A stretch of DNA of 53,931 nt from Caldalkalibacillus mannanilyticus JCM 10596 (GCF_000615945.1 NZ_BAMO01000037.1:1-53931), one strand, 5' to 3'. Counted from the stretch's first letter, positions 27,978 to 38,175 are shown. Notes: generated by a model from the letters alone, not told the origin. Translations and numbers: made by a program.

Positions 27978-29153
27978 TCATTTTACCTTATCTAAGGTGC
28001 TTCCCTTGGCAAAGGCTTGGGTAAAATCCTGAATAATATCTTGCGGGTCTTCTAAACCAACGGAAAAGCGGAGGAGACCATCATGAATCCCTCTTTTTGC
28101 TCTTTCCTCAGGTGGCATCGAGCCATGTGACATGGTTGCCGGGTAGGAAAGAATGGATTCCACTGCGCCTAAGCTAACAGCAAATACAGGGATTTGCACA
28201 TGCTCGACAAAGCTTCGAACTGCATCACGGTCTTTTAAGCGGAAAGATAAAACAGCTCCTGCGCCTGATGCTTGCGCTTGGTGAATAGCATATCCCGAGT
28301 GACTAGGAAGTCCTGGATAATAGACCTCTTCTACAGCAGGTATCTCCAAAAGGCTTTGAGCAATGGCTAGAGCGGCTTCTGAAGACTGTTTTAGACGGAC
28401 ATGAAGGGTCTTCAAGCCTCTCAGGATCAGCCAAGCATCCTGTACACCAAGAATGGCACCGAAGGCATTGTGCAGAAAGGCAATTTCTTTTGCCAGAGCT
28501 TCATCCTTGACCACAGCAAGCCCTGCTACCACATCACTGTGCCCCCCGATAAATTTAGTCGCACTATGCAAAACAACATCTGCTCCTAATTCCAAAGGTC
28601 TTTGTAACACAGGAGTCATGAACGTGTTGTCGACATAAGTGAGACAGCCATGCTTCTTGGCGATCTTGGCTACAGCAGCAATATCCGTAACTTTCATTAA
28701 TGGATTAGAGGGGGTTTCTAGATAGACAACTTTGGTTTCTGGTCGGATCGCTTTCTCTACTTCTGTCAAATTGGTCATATCGACAAAGGTATGTTCAATC
28801 CCGTAGCGATTTAATACTTGAGTAATGACGCGGTAGGTTCCTCCGTAGACATCATCAGTAATGACCACATGATCCCCTTTAGACAGAAGCATGAAGCAGG
28901 TGGAGATTGCCGCCATTCCAGAACCAAAGGAAAACCCTCGACAGCCTCCTTCCAGCTCGGCGATCGCTTCATCTAAGGCGTCGCGTGTCGGGTTACTCCC
29001 TCGGCTGTATTCATAGGGTCCAAACTCATCTACACTAGGCTGATGATAGGTCGAGGCATGCTGAATGGGAACACTGACAGCTCCGGTCAGAGAATCAAAT
29101 TTATGCTTGTTGTGCAACAGCTTTGTTTGAAGGCTGAGTTGATCATTCTTCAT
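27978..29153 (-). CDS. metC: Cystathionine beta-lyase, MetC
   Basis: PLP-dependent Cys/Met metabolism enzyme of 391 residues. The PLP lysine is in [11 protein letters not shown], the ring-stacking Tyr region in [10 protein letters not shown], and GSGMAAIS binds the phosphate. It follows metI by two bases, the Bacillus metI-metC order, where the second gene makes homocysteine from cystathionine. Cystathionine gamma-lyase activity cannot be ruled out from sequence. Confidence 0.88.
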   Translation of the reverse strand: MKNDQLSLQTKLLHNKHKFDSLTGAVSVPIQHASTYHQPSVDEFGPYEYSRGSNPTRDALDEAIAELEGGCRGFSFGSGMAAISTCFMLLSKGDHVVITDDVYGGTYRVITQVLNRYGIEHTFVDMTNLTEVEKAIRPETKVVYLETPSNPLMKVTDIAAVAKIAKKHGCLTYVDNTFMTPVLQRPLELGADVVLHSATKFIGGHSDVVAGLAVVKDEALAKEIAFLHNAFGAILGVQDAWLILRGLKTLHVRLKQSSEAALAIAQSLLEIPAVEEVYYPGLPSHSGYAIHQAQASGAGAVLSFRLKDRDAVRSFVEHVQIPVFAVSLGAVESILSYPATMSHGSMPPEERAKRGIHDGLLRFSVGLEDPQDIIQDFTQAFAKGSTLDKVK

Positions 29154-29155
29154 TT

Positions 29156-30268
29156 CTAAACACTCTCCTTCGCTTTTTGTAAGGCTTGCTCAATATCGGC
29201 AATAATATCGTCCTCGTGTTCTACTCCTACAGAAAATCGAAGGAGGCGATTACAGACACCGTAAGCTGTTCGAATCTCTTCGGGGATATCCATGTGAGTC
29301 TGTGTAGCGGGATAAGTAATGAAGCTTTCTACTCCGCCAAGGCTTTCTGCAAAGCTAATCATTTGCAGCTGCTGTAAGAAGGGATTAATCCACTCTGATT
29401 TTTGTAGACGGAAGGAGAGCATTCCACCTCGACCTGGATAGAGTACATCCGTGACACAATCGTGTTGCTCTAAGTACTCCACTAAGCGCTTGGCATTTGC
29501 TTCGTGCTGGCGCATGCGCAGAGCCAAGGTCTTCATTCCGCGAATCAGGAGCCAGCTGTCAAGAGGACCAAGTGTAGCACCAATCGCATTATGATACATA
29601 GCCAGTTTGGCGCACAGCTCTTCTCCTTTGGCTACAATAAGCCCAGCTAAGACATCATTGTGTCCACCTAAGTATTTGGTTGCACTATGGATGACAATAT
29701 CTGCTCCATCCTCAATCGGTCGTTGGATAAAAGGGGTATAGAAGGTGTTATCAACAATGAGAAGTAGGTGGTGCTTCTGAGCAAGCTGACTGATGGCTTT
29801 GATATCCGTTTCCTGCATTAAAGGGTTGGTCGGAGTTTCGATAAACAAGGCTTTTGTTTTATCTGTAATTTTGGCTTCAAATGCTTCGATATCACGGCTG
29901 TCTGCATAAGAGGCTGAGATGCCCCAATGGGTCCAGCCCTGTTCAAACAAACGATATGTTCCTCCATATAAATCTTGAGAAACCAATAATTCATCCCCTT
30001 GTTTAAACAAGCCCATCAGTGTTTGGATAGCCGCCATGCCAGAGGCACAGGCATAGCCCTGATCTCCTGCTTCAAGATCAGCAATGGCTTTTTCTAGAAT
30101 GGCTCTTGTTGGATTGCCTGTTCTTGTATAATCAAATCCTGTGCTTTGCCCAATTCCTGCATGGCGAAAGGCTGTGGAGAAATAAACGGGTGGGTTAACA
30201 GTTCCAGTTGTTTCTTCGCTGCGGTTTCCAATTTGAACTAAAGTGGTTTCTACCTTCTTTTTTGACAT
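29156..30268 (-). CDS. metI: Cystathionine gamma-synthase / O-acetylhomoserine thiolyase, MetI
   Basis: PLP enzyme of 370 residues with FDYTRTGNPTR, ASGMAAIQ and the PLP lysine in SATKYLGGHND. As the first gene behind the S-box riboswitch and directly before metC, it fits MetI, which joins acyl-homoserine to cysteine (or sulfide). A typical start MSKKKVETTLVQIG and an AGGAC site upstream support the ATG at 30268. Confidence 0.88.
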   Translation of the reverse strand: MSKKKVETTLVQIGNRSEETTGTVNPPVYFSTAFRHAGIGQSTGFDYTRTGNPTRAILEKAIADLEAGDQGYACASGMAAIQTLMGLFKQGDELLVSQDLYGGTYRLFEQGWTHWGISASYADSRDIEAFEAKITDKTKALFIETPTNPLMQETDIKAISQLAQKHHLLLIVDNTFYTPFIQRPIEDGADIVIHSATKYLGGHNDVLAGLIVAKGEELCAKLAMYHNAIGATLGPLDSWLLIRGMKTLALRMRQHEANAKRLVEYLEQHDCVTDVLYPGRGGMLSFRLQKSEWINPFLQQLQMISFAESLGGVESFITYPATQTHMDIPEEIRTAYGVCNRLLRFSVGVEHEDDIIADIEQALQKAKESV

Positions 30269-30344
30269 GTTTTAATGTCCTCCATTTCATCAAAAAATCT
30301 TGAGGCGAGAGCTTTCCTGATGGGCTGTGTCAAGGTGTCGAATC

Positions 30345-30378
30345 TATAAGAAAAGCCCTCTTCCATAAGAAGAAGGCT
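30345..30378 (-). terminator. Riboswitch-controlled terminator of the met operon
   Basis: On the minus strand AGCCTTCTTC pairs with GAAGAGGGCT around a five-base loop, followed by TTTTCTT. The preceding bases (AGAAGAAGC) can compete with the hairpin, as in S-box attenuators. Confidence 0.85.
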
Positions 30379-30396
30379 AGAAATTAAGTTAGCTTC

Positions 30397-30511
30397 TTCT
30401 TATCGATCAAGTTGAGTACAACTTGCAGGAATTAGCACCTGACCAATCACGCTTGTTTGGCTGGTTGCTGAGGTTTCACAGGGCCAGTCCCTCCACCTCT
30501 CTGGATAAGAA
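30397..30511 (-). ncRNA. SAM (S-box) riboswitch aptamer
   Basis: On the minus strand TTCTTATC opens helix P1 and GATAAGAA closes it. The conserved S-box core AGAGAGGTGGAGGGACTGG is followed by CCTGTGAAACCTCAGCAACC, the standard consensus. When SAM is high the terminator forms and metI-metC-yitJ-metH is shut off. Confidence 0.97.
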
Positions 30512-30595
30512 AATAATTCATTTTTTTAAATATTTAATAATTAACTTACATGAAAAAAGAGATTTTGGCAAGTAGAAATTTGAGAAAAACGCATA

Positions 30596-30623
30596 AAAAT
30601 AGTATGATTTAATAAAATGTCAA
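30596..30623 (-). promoter_or_regulatory. Candidate sigma-A promoter of the met operon
   Basis: On the minus strand a perfect TTGACA (30618-30623), 16 bases, then TATTTT (30596-30601). It would start the transcript about 80 bases before the riboswitch. The 532-base gap 30269-30800 holds this promoter, the riboswitch and, on the plus strand, the ftsE promoter. Confidence 0.55.
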
Positions 30624-30655
30624 CATTTGTTAAATTTTTTACTCTGTTTTTAAAG

Positions 30656-30661
30656 TATAAT
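30656..30661 (+). promoter_or_regulatory. ftsE: Candidate -10 box for ftsE
   Basis: A perfect TATAAT about 140 bases before ftsE. The region 17 bases upstream is T-rich and has no clear -35. Confidence 0.3.
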
Positions 30662-30800
30662 AAAAAGTGTTGATTTTCGTCATTTGTAAGAGGAATTTAT
30701 TCGATTGTGTCGAAGTGTTTACATTGGAAATAATGCATTTCTAGTGCATTTCTGAAAATCACGAAACGCTGACAACAATTCAAAACTGGATGTGATCAAA

Positions 30801-31487
30801 ATGATTGAAATGCAAGATGTTTGGAAGACATACCCAAATGGTGTCCATGCCTTAAACGGGATATCCGTACAAATAAATAAAAGTGAGTTCGTTTATGTAG
30901 TGGGTCCAAGTGGAGCAGGAAAATCCACTTTTATTAAATTAATGTATAGAGAAGAAAAGCCAACAAAAGGTGAGATTTTTATTAATGGGACGAATGTCAC
31001 TCATTTGAAAAATAGGCATACACCAAAACTGCGAAGATCCCTGGGAGTTGTTTTCCAGGATTTTAAACTTTTACCCACCTTGACTGTCTATGAGAATGTT
31101 GCTTTCGCTATGGAAGTGATTGAACGTCCTCGAAAAGAAATTAAAAAAAGAGTGATGGAAGTGTTGGATTTAGTTAAATTAAAGCATAAGGCGAGGTTTA
31201 AGCCTGTTGAACTTTCAGGTGGGGAGCAGCAGAGAGTAGCCGTTGCTCGTGCCTTGGTTAATAACCCAGGTCTCCTCATTGCGGACGAGCCTACAGGGAA
31301 TTTAGATCCAGACACCTCGTGGGATATTATGAAGCTTTTTGAAGATATTAATTACTCAGGAACGACGATTGTAATGGCGACTCATAATAGAGATATTGTA
31401 AATGGCATGAAGAAGCGAGTCATTGCCATTGAAGGCGGACTCATTGTTCGAGATCAGCTTAGAGGAGATTACGGATATGAAAATTAG
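30801..31487 (+). CDS. ftsE: Cell division ABC transporter ATPase FtsE
   Basis: The 228-residue ATPase has Walker A GPSGAGKST, signature LSGGEQQR and Walker B LLIADEPTGNLD. FtsE with FtsX gates peptidoglycan hydrolases; in Bacillus the pair activates CwlO and influences sporulation. I start at ATG 30801 (MIEMQDVWKTYPNG), the usual family start; an in-frame GTG lies nine bases earlier. The 3' end overlaps ftsX by 11 bases. Confidence 0.94.
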   Translation: MIEMQDVWKTYPNGVHALNGISVQINKSEFVYVVGPSGAGKSTFIKLMYREEKPTKGEIFINGTNVTHLKNRHTPKLRRSLGVVFQDFKLLPTLTVYENVAFAMEVIERPRKEIKKRVMEVLDLVKLKHKARFKPVELSGGEQQRVAVARALVNNPGLLIADEPTGNLDPDTSWDIMKLFEDINYSGTTIVMATHNRDIVNGMKKRVIAIEGGLIVRDQLRGDYGYEN

Positions 31488-32373
31488 AACTCTTGTCCGA
31501 CATATGCGTGAAGGAGTCAAAAATTTACGCCGTAATACGTGGATGACATTTGCTTCAGTTCTCTCGGTAACCATTACTCTGATGATCCTAGGTGTATTCT
31601 TATTATTGGCACAAAACATTAATTTTATTGCTGGGGAATTAGAAAACCAGGTGGAAATTACAGTATTCCTAGAGCTGACTGCTGCAGAAGCTGAAATCAA
31701 GCAGGTAGAGCGTAAGCTTCAAGAAATTCGAGAGCTAGAAAGCATTGAATTTGTCGCGAAAGAAGATGGAATTGAACGTTTTATTGACAGCATGGGAGAA
31801 CAAGGTAGGCATTTTCAGGACTTTAAGGGAGAGAATAACCCTTTACCCGATATCTTTATTGTACGTACCTCCACCCCACAAGATACACCCAAAGTAGCCG
31901 AAAAAATAACGACGTTTGCCCATGTTTATAAAGTGAATTATGGCGCTAGTGTAGTAGAAAAACTATTTACGGTGACCAATGCTGTACGAAACTTAGGCTT
32001 AATTTTCGTTGTTGGATTAGCCTTCACAGCGATGCTTTTAATCTCTAACACGATCAAAATCACCATCGTGGCCAGAAGAAGAGAAATTGAAATTATGAGA
32101 TTAGTAGGAGCTAAGAATTGGTTTATCCGCTGGCCTTTTATTATTGAGGGGCTTTTATTAGGAGTGATCGGAGCCTTAATTCCTATCGTTGTGCTTATTG
32201 CAGGCTACCATAAACTGCTAGAAGCGGTAGGAGAGTATTTAAGCCTGAACTTCTTCGAATTACTTCCCATCCTGCCTTTGGCCTATCAATTGAGTGCGTT
32301 ATTGCTTGGAATAGGTGCCTTTATTGGCGTATGGGGAAGTTTGATGTCTGTTCGCCGATTTTTACGAATCTAA
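31477..32373 (+). CDS. ftsX: Cell division protein FtsX
   Basis: The 298-residue protein has one N-terminal membrane helix (about 22-44), an extracellular loop (about 45-170) and three C-terminal helices, the FtsX/permease layout. ATG at 31477 overlaps ftsE and sits behind AGAGGAGA. A longer in-frame ATG at 31423 lies inside ftsE and was rejected. The extracellular loop should contact the M23 protein encoded next. Confidence 0.93.
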   Translation: MKIRTLVRHMREGVKNLRRNTWMTFASVLSVTITLMILGVFLLLAQNINFIAGELENQVEITVFLELTAAEAEIKQVERKLQEIRELESIEFVAKEDGIERFIDSMGEQGRHFQDFKGENNPLPDIFIVRTSTPQDTPKVAEKITTFAHVYKVNYGASVVEKLFTVTNAVRNLGLIFVVGLAFTAMLLISNTIKITIVARRREIEIMRLVGAKNWFIRWPFIIEGLLLGVIGALIPIVVLIAGYHKLLEAVGEYLSLNFFELLPILPLAYQLSALLLGIGAFIGVWGSLMSVRRFLRI

Positions 32374-32409
32374 TCAAGTTTGGAATCTAATAGATTGAGA
32401 GGGAAGCCG

Positions 32410-33621
32410 ATGCAAAGGAGAGTCTTGTCTATCAGAAAAACGATATATAGTAGCTTGCTTGTTGCTATTCTTGTTACAGGCAGTCTATTTATCAATTGGG
32501 GAGAAGCTTCAAAAGGGTCTGCCAATTCAACCAAGGTAAAGCAACTAGAGAGTCAAATTGCAGAGCTGAAGAAAAAGCAGCAAGAAGCGAAGCAAAATAT
32601 TCAAAAGATCAATCAAGAGAAGCAACGGCTCGAGAACGAAGAGTCTAAGCTATATCAAGAAATTGAAACCATTGATTTACAGCTTACTGAAACAGAGTTA
32701 AAGGTGACCAAGAAGGAAAATGAGGTAAGCGAAACAGAGGAGCGAGCCTATCAGGCAGCCTTAGAACTAAAAGAAGCCGAGGAAAAAATAGATGTACAGG
32801 ACGATCTTTTAAAGACGAGAGTTCGTTCTATGTATGAATTTGGTGATGCTACGAATTATTTAGATGTTCTATTTGGAGCAACCAATTTTAGTGATCTATT
32901 AAATCGAATTGAGTTTCTAACCTTGGTCAGGCAACAAGACCAAAAGATCATTAATCAATATGTGGCGAACAAAGAAGTGATAGAAGAGAAAAAATTGCAA
33001 ATTGAAGAGCTTTTGGTCAAGCTCGAAGGACAGCTTGTCGAGTTAAACCAAATGCAAGAGAATCTGAGAGAGCAAGAAAAGAAGAAAAGCCTGCGAATTG
33101 CTGAAATCAATAAGGTACAAGAGGATTTAGCGGCACAGGAGGAAGAAGAGGCTCAATTAGCCATCCAATTCGCCAATCAAATCGCTGCCAAAAACAAGGA
33201 AATTGAAAACTTACAATTCGATGGGAAATTCCTATGGCCAGTACCGGATAGCAAGCGCATCACCTCAAATTTCGGCTTTCGTTCTGATCCTTTTACGGGT
33301 GCGAGAAAAGGTCATCGTGGAACGGATATCGGAGCACCAGAAGGGACAAAAATTGTCGCGGCATCTGGTGGAATCGTGATTGTTGCTGAGTATTTAAGAG
33401 GTTACGGAAATACAGTGATCATTGAGCATGGAGATAATATTAGAACGCTCTATGCCCATATTCGAAATGGCGGAATTAAGGTCAAAGTAGGGGACAAGGT
33501 AGCCAAGGGAGATAAGATTGCCGAGGTAGGATCGACAGGTCGTTCTACCGGACCTCACCTGCACTTTGAAGTTCATGAGAATGGTACTCAGGTAGATCCG
33601 ATGAAATATTTGAAAAAGTAG
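32410..33621 (+). CDS. EnvC/CwlO-like secreted coiled-coil protein with M23 peptidase domain
   Basis: The 403-residue protein has a signal peptide (about 10-35), a long coiled coil (about 45-270, very rich in Gln, Glu, Lys) and a C-terminal LytM/M23 domain. The zinc ligands are intact: HRGTD near residue 300 and HLH near 383. It could therefore be an active peptidoglycan endopeptidase, unlike Escherichia coli EnvC. It follows ftsEX, the expected partner. ATG 32410 is chosen behind GAGAGGGAAG. Confidence 0.88.
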   Translation: MQRRVLSIRKTIYSSLLVAILVTGSLFINWGEASKGSANSTKVKQLESQIAELKKKQQEAKQNIQKINQEKQRLENEESKLYQEIETIDLQLTETELKVTKKENEVSETEERAYQAALELKEAEEKIDVQDDLLKTRVRSMYEFGDATNYLDVLFGATNFSDLLNRIEFLTLVRQQDQKIINQYVANKEVIEEKKLQIEELLVKLEGQLVELNQMQENLREQEKKKSLRIAEINKVQEDLAAQEEEEAQLAIQFANQIAAKNKEIENLQFDGKFLWPVPDSKRITSNFGFRSDPFTGARKGHRGTDIGAPEGTKIVAASGGIVIVAEYLRGYGNTVIIEHGDNIRTLYAHIRNGGIKVKVGDKVAKGDKIAEVGSTGRSTGPHLHFEVHENGTQVDPMKYLKK

Positions 33622-33698
33622 TGTACAATAAGAGGACAGGCTCTAGGAAGTACAAAAAAGAATCATAGTATGTACAGGCTTCACATAAACTAAACAGG

Positions 33699-33749
33699 AG
33701 GCTTCACACAGGCAGAATCAAGTATCTTCTCCTTGTGAGAAGCCTTCTT
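33699..33749 (+). terminator. Imperfect hairpin between the M23 and S41 genes
   Basis: AGGCTTC (33699-33705) pairs with GAAGCCT (33739-33745), and CACA with TGTG inside after a mismatch. The T-run is weak, so it may only attenuate. A second copy of AGGCTTCACA lies at 33676-33685. Confidence 0.4.
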
Positions 33750-33778
33750 GACGCAATCATAGATAAGGTGGTGGAGAT

Positions 33779-35254
33779 GTGAAATTTCAAGCTAGAACGG
33801 TCTTTTTATTAGTCGGTCTATCTATTATCCTAAGCAGTATAGCAACCTATATCGTCATAGGAATGAATCCCAACCAAGAAGGCCTTCCACAGCTTAGTCA
33901 GGCAGAGGACATCACGAAATCAGATGGCAAAAAATCGACTGGAAACGTAGAGGAAAAATTTAATAAAATCGCTGAGGCTTATAAAGTGATCAGTGAAAAC
34001 TACGTCTTAGAAGTTGATGAAGAAAAGCTATTAGAAGGAGCCATCGAAGGAATGCTGAATACCTTGGAGGATCCTTATTCTGTGTATATGGACCCCGAAG
34101 CTGCCGAGCAGTTTAAATCCTCCTTGCAATCTTCTTTTGAAGGGATCGGAGCGGAAGTCATGATTCAGAACGGGCGTGTGACGATCGTTGCTCCTATTCG
34201 CAATGCACCAGCAGAAAAGGCAGGCTTACGTCCTAATGACCAGATCCTTAGCGTCAATGGAGAAAACATTGAAGGGCTGGACTTGTATAAAGCGGTCTTA
34301 AAAATTAGAGGACCAAAGAATACAGAAGCGGTACTAGAAATTGCTAGACCAGGAGTTACAGACCCGATCACGATCACCGTCATCCGTGATGAGATTCCAC
34401 TAGAAACCGTCTATAGTGAGACAATGAAGGTCAATGGAAAAACCTTCGGAAAAATTCAAATTACTTCTTTTGCTGCGAGTACAGCTCAGGATTTTGCGAC
34501 TGCCTTAACCAGCTTAGAAAAGGCAGGAATGGCTGGCCTGGTTATTGATGTGAGAGGGAATCCAGGAGGGTACCTAGACGCAGTAAGAGAGATTGGGAAA
34601 TTAATTGTTCCAAATGAAAGCATTATTACAGAGATTCAAAGCCGTACAGGACAGAAGGCAGTGTACCGATCTACTTTTAAAGGGAAGAAAGAATATCCCA
34701 TTACCATTCTTGTCGACAATGGAAGCGCAAGTGCCTCAGAAATTCTTGCTGCTGCCTTGCAGGAGGCAGGAAATTATAAAGTCGTCGGAAAAACCACCTT
34801 TGGTAAAGGAACTGTCCAAAGCACTGTCGAATTAAAGGATTCAAGTGAAATAAAGATTACCATAGCCAAATGGTTAACACCGAAAGAAAATTGGATTCAT
34901 CAAAAAGGGGTTCAGCCAGATATCGAAGTGGAGCAGCCAGATTACTTTAAGGCTGTACCAATCCAAGCAGAGCAGCCATTAACACGAGATATGAACAGTG
35001 AACAGGTGAAGAACCTGCAAGTGATTTTACGCGGGCTAGGCTATGATCCAGGTCGAGGGGATGGCTTCTATAGCCCTGAAACAGAAGTGGCTGTGAAATC
35101 CTTCCAAGCAAAAAACAATCTGAAAGCAACAGGACAGGTTGATGAAAAGACAGCTTCTCTTTTACAGGAGCAACTTATTGAGGTCATCAAAAATCCTCAA
35201 AATGATTTACAGCTTCAAAAAGCACTTGAAGTTTTAGTCAAGGAAATCCGATAA
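33779..35254 (+). CDS. Carboxy-terminal processing protease, S41 family (CtpA/CtpB type)
   Basis: The 491-residue protein has one N-terminal membrane helix (8-28), a PDZ domain (about 115-200), an S41 protease domain and a C-terminal peptidoglycan-binding domain (about 400-465). The catalytic Ser is in DNGSASASEI near residue 320 and the Lys in TTFGKGTV near 343. In Bacillus CtpB cleaves SpoIVFA during sporulation and lies before minJ, as here. The GTG start follows GGTGGAGAT. Confidence 0.9.
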   Translation: MKFQARTVFLLVGLSIILSSIATYIVIGMNPNQEGLPQLSQAEDITKSDGKKSTGNVEEKFNKIAEAYKVISENYVLEVDEEKLLEGAIEGMLNTLEDPYSVYMDPEAAEQFKSSLQSSFEGIGAEVMIQNGRVTIVAPIRNAPAEKAGLRPNDQILSVNGENIEGLDLYKAVLKIRGPKNTEAVLEIARPGVTDPITITVIRDEIPLETVYSETMKVNGKTFGKIQITSFAASTAQDFATALTSLEKAGMAGLVIDVRGNPGGYLDAVREIGKLIVPNESIITEIQSRTGQKAVYRSTFKGKKEYPITILVDNGSASASEILAAALQEAGNYKVVGKTTFGKGTVQSTVELKDSSEIKITIAKWLTPKENWIHQKGVQPDIEVEQPDYFKAVPIQAEQPLTRDMNSEQVKNLQVILRGLGYDPGRGDGFYSPETEVAVKSFQAKNNLKATGQVDEKTASLLQEQLIEVIKNPQNDLQLQKALEVLVKEIR

Positions 35255-35317
35255 TAATAGCAGGGAGTTTGAATCGAATCGTTTAAAAATAGAAGGTGAA
35301 ATGGAAAGGGGACAGAA

Positions 35318-36624
35318 GTGATGAATGGTTTGCTACAATGGCTAGAAGCGTTGATTCATGCTATTCCATCCTTTTTTCTGTCCCCTTTTCCTTATGTCAT
35401 GCTGGGCATCATTGCGCTTCAATGGCAAAGGCAGATTGATCTAGAACGTAAGCTCTTTAGCGCACGTCTGCATACAGTGGCAGAGGGCATACTTCACTCT
35501 GTCTTTTATGGACTTTTGGGAGGACTACTCGTTTCCATCCTTATCTTGGGCTCGGGTGTGGTCTTTTCTACAGTTCCTTTGCTCTATTTATGGGGAATTG
35601 CTTTCGTCCTGATGCTTTTTCATGTGCGTTATTTATGTTTTGCCTATTCTGGAGCCATCCTTGGAGGAGCTGTCTTAGTTGCCCGTTGGTTTCCACAGGG
35701 GGCTGACATTGTCTGGCTAAGTGAGGTTTGGGGTCAGCTCAATAGCATTTCTTTACCTTCTCTTTTTGCTTTTGTTGCGCTTCTTCATCTGATCGAAGCC
35801 CTCCTTATTTTCCTAGCAGGAAGCAAACGAGGTACACCTATTTATCTGGAGGGGAAAAGAGGAAAGCTTGTCGGCGGTTATCAGCTACAGCATTTTTGGC
35901 TTGTACCGGTCTTTGTACTGGTTGAAGGTGGACAAGCTACACTTCCCGTATTGTACCAAGGGTGGCCGTTCTTTACGACTTCCTCTACTGCTGTGTATTC
36001 TCTGCTTCTTGTGCCAGCCGTGTTGGTTTTTTCAGAACAGGTCACTTCATCCAGACCAGAACAGAAGGCGAAATTTATGGCACAAGGCTTAGCTGCCTAT
36101 AGTCTTCTATTACTGGGAATGGCAGTTGCTACTCAATATGCACCTAGCTTAGTGTATTAACTCTTCTTGTGGCGATTGGAGGTCATGAAGCTCTAGCCGT
36201 ATACAGCAGATGGAAAGAAGGGAAGCACCCACCGTATTATGTGCATCCTAGAGATGGAGTGAAAATATTGGCAGTGATCCCTTATAGCCCTGCTGAAAAG
36301 ATGGGGCTACGGGCAGGAGAAGTGATTGTTAAGGTCAATGGAATGGCTGTCAAGGAGAGAAAAGAGCTGTATCAGGCATTAACATGTAATCTGGCTTTTT
36401 GTAAGCTGGAGGTTATTAATTTAGAGGGTCATCTTAAATTTGCTAAAAGCTCACTGTATGAAACGGACCATCATCAGCTAGGCGTGATCCTTGCACCAGA
36501 TGATGAAATCCCTTATTATATGGCACAGAAGAGGCAGAATCTTCTTCAGCTTCTACGTCAGAGGCTGATTCGGAAAAATAAAAATCATCAAGAGCTTAAT
36601 CAGGATCAAAGTAAAGCGCTATGA
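35318..36624 (+). CDS. MinJ-like multipass membrane protein with PDZ domain (one-base frameshift)
   Basis: About eight membrane helices (residues about 10-280) are followed by a cytoplasmic PDZ domain with GVKILAVIPYSPAEKMGLRAGE. The frame breaks at 36157-36158, where gtgtaTTaact should read gtgtaTTTaact; the join reads SLVYLTLLVAIGG. Repaired length is about 435 residues. MinJ links DivIVA to MinD in Bacillus division-site selection and lies after ctpB, which supports the call; sequence identity outside the layout is hard to judge. Confidence 0.78.
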
Positions 36625-36649
36625 TCTAAAAGGTTAAAAGGACAAGCTA

Positions 36650-36721
36650 GGCAGGGGAATACCTGTCCGAAATGGAAGTTAAGCGATGAGCGTTGGAATG
36701 GAGGATAGGTATTCCCCTGCC
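36650..36721 (+). other. Structured element with a 15-base-pair stem and a 5S-rRNA-like core
   Basis: GGCAGGGGAATACCT (36650-36664) pairs perfectly with AGGTATTCCCCTGCC (36707-36721). The 42-base inner part contains CCGAAATGGAAGTTAAGC (36667-36684) and then AGCG and ATGG, close to the 5S rRNA stretch CCGAACACGGAAGTTAAGC...AGCG...GATGG. It has no T-run and is too short for a 5S gene. It could be a decayed 5S fragment, a protein-binding mimic or a mobile hairpin. Confidence 0.6.
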
Positions 36722-36760
36722 GTCAGTTGGAGGGAGTAAGCTTCATAAAAACACCAAAAC

Positions 36761-36790
36761 AAAAAGGACTCGGCAAAAGCCGAGTTTTTT
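36761..36790. terminator. Bidirectional terminator between the MinJ-like and alcohol dehydrogenase genes
   Basis: ACTCGGC (36768-36774), loop AAAA, GCCGAGT (36779-36785), then a T-run on the plus strand and an A-run on the other side that serves the minus strand. Confidence 0.88.
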
Positions 36791-36810
36791 AGCGCCGTTT
36801 TTCTTGAAAA

Positions 36811-37968
36811 CTATACGCTCATTTTTAAGATATGATAGACATCTTCTGTGCTTAGTTTTTTGAAGTTTCCGATCGGTCCGAATACCGTTGCTTTTTCTGC
36901 GATCGTCATTAGGTGTTCCTCACCAATCTGGTAATCAGCTAAGCGTTCAGGAGCCCCAATCTTGGTAAAGAAGCTTCGAGTCGCTTCAATTCCTGCTAGT
37001 GCAAGCTCTTCCGTTGTTTTGTTAGCAGCTTCAATTCCCCAGACTTCTACAGCAAATTGAGCAAAGCGTTCAAGGTTTTCTGTGAAGACATATTTCATCC
37101 AATTGGGGAAGAGGATGGCGAGTCCACCAGCATGGGGAATATCATAGATTGCACTTACCGCATGCTCGATTCCATGACTTGCCCAATCCCCTAACATGCC
37201 ATGAGAGATTTGTCCATTTAATGCCATCGTGCCGCAATACATCAGGTTGGCACGTGCCTCATAGTTCTCAGGATTTTCGAGAGCCAGAGGGGCGTTTTCA
37301 ATGATGGTTTTCAGTACCGATTCACAAAATCTGCTTTGCAGAGGAACATCAGAGGTATGACTAAAATATTGCTCAAAAACATGGGACATCATATCCACAA
37401 TGCCATAAATAGTCTGATCCTGCGGAACCGTAAAGGTATAGGTTGGGTCTAAGATCGAAAAGGAAGGGAAGGTCGTACTAGCCCCTCTTTTTTCTTGAAG
37501 CTCCCAATGAGTCACAACACTTCCTCTATTCATCTCTGATCCAGTCGCTGAAAGAGTCAGAATAACGCCAAGCGGGAGAGCGTCCTTAGCGACGGCTTTT
37601 CGGTCATAGAAATCCCAGACATCCCCCTCATACTTAGCACCTACAGCCATGGCTTTAGCCGCGTCGACAACACTGCCTCCCCCTACTGCCAGGATCAGGT
37701 CGATGCCTTCACGTTGACAAATATCTATTCCTTTATGTACTGTGCTTAACCTTGGATTAGGCTCCACGCCTCCCAATTCAAATACATCGGCACCTGCCTC
37801 ATCAAGCTTACGCAGCACCTCATCGTATAAGCCAAAGCGCTTAATACTTCCTCCACCATAGACTAATAAAACCTTTTTACCAAACTCAGATACTTTTTTA
37901 GAAAGCTGTTCAAGCTGTCCCTTGCCAAATAAAATTTCAGTTGGATTGTAGTAGTTAAATGTAAGCAT
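36811..37968 (-). CDS. Iron-containing alcohol dehydrogenase (BdhA/YugJ-like)
   Basis: The 385-residue protein has the cofactor motif [12 protein letters not shown] and the metal site residues in [14 protein letters not shown] and [21 protein letters not shown]. It belongs to the NAD(P)-dependent butanol dehydrogenase group of type III alcohol dehydrogenases, which reduce aldehydes during fermentation or detoxification. I start at ATG 37968 behind AAAGGAGG; the longer in-frame start at 38034 has no site. It is a lone gene. Confidence 0.88.
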   Translation of the reverse strand: MLTFNYYNPTEILFGKGQLEQLSKKVSEFGKKVLLVYGGGSIKRFGLYDEVLRKLDEAGADVFELGGVEPNPRLSTVHKGIDICQREGIDLILAVGGGSVVDAAKAMAVGAKYEGDVWDFYDRKAVAKDALPLGVILTLSATGSEMNRGSVVTHWELQEKRGASTTFPSFSILDPTYTFTVPQDQTIYGIVDMMSHVFEQYFSHTSDVPLQSRFCESVLKTIIENAPLALENPENYEARANLMYCGTMALNGQISHGMLGDWASHGIEHAVSAIYDIPHAGGLAILFPNWMKYVFTENLERFAQFAVEVWGIEAANKTTEELALAGIEATRSFFTKIGAPERLADYQIGEEHLMTIAEKATVFGPIGNFKKLSTEDVYHILKMSV

Positions 37969-38175
37969 GGTATTTTCCTCCTTTATGAAGTCAATTAGAA
38001 GTTTTGAAGTAAAGATAAGGTGAAAAAGGAACACAAGCGAAGAGAGGTGAATCTCCTATCATTGTATCAAATGCTTTTAGCAAATAGAAATAAGAGCATT
38101 TTATGAGCAACAAGTTTATATGGGTGAAGGAGCGGTTAAAATAGGGACATTATTGTTGGAGGTGTTAATAGGAGA

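Noticed and set aside
33676-33708. Two copies of AGGCTTCACA as a mobile element border
   Set aside because: The copies are short and one is simply the left arm of the hairpin at 33699.
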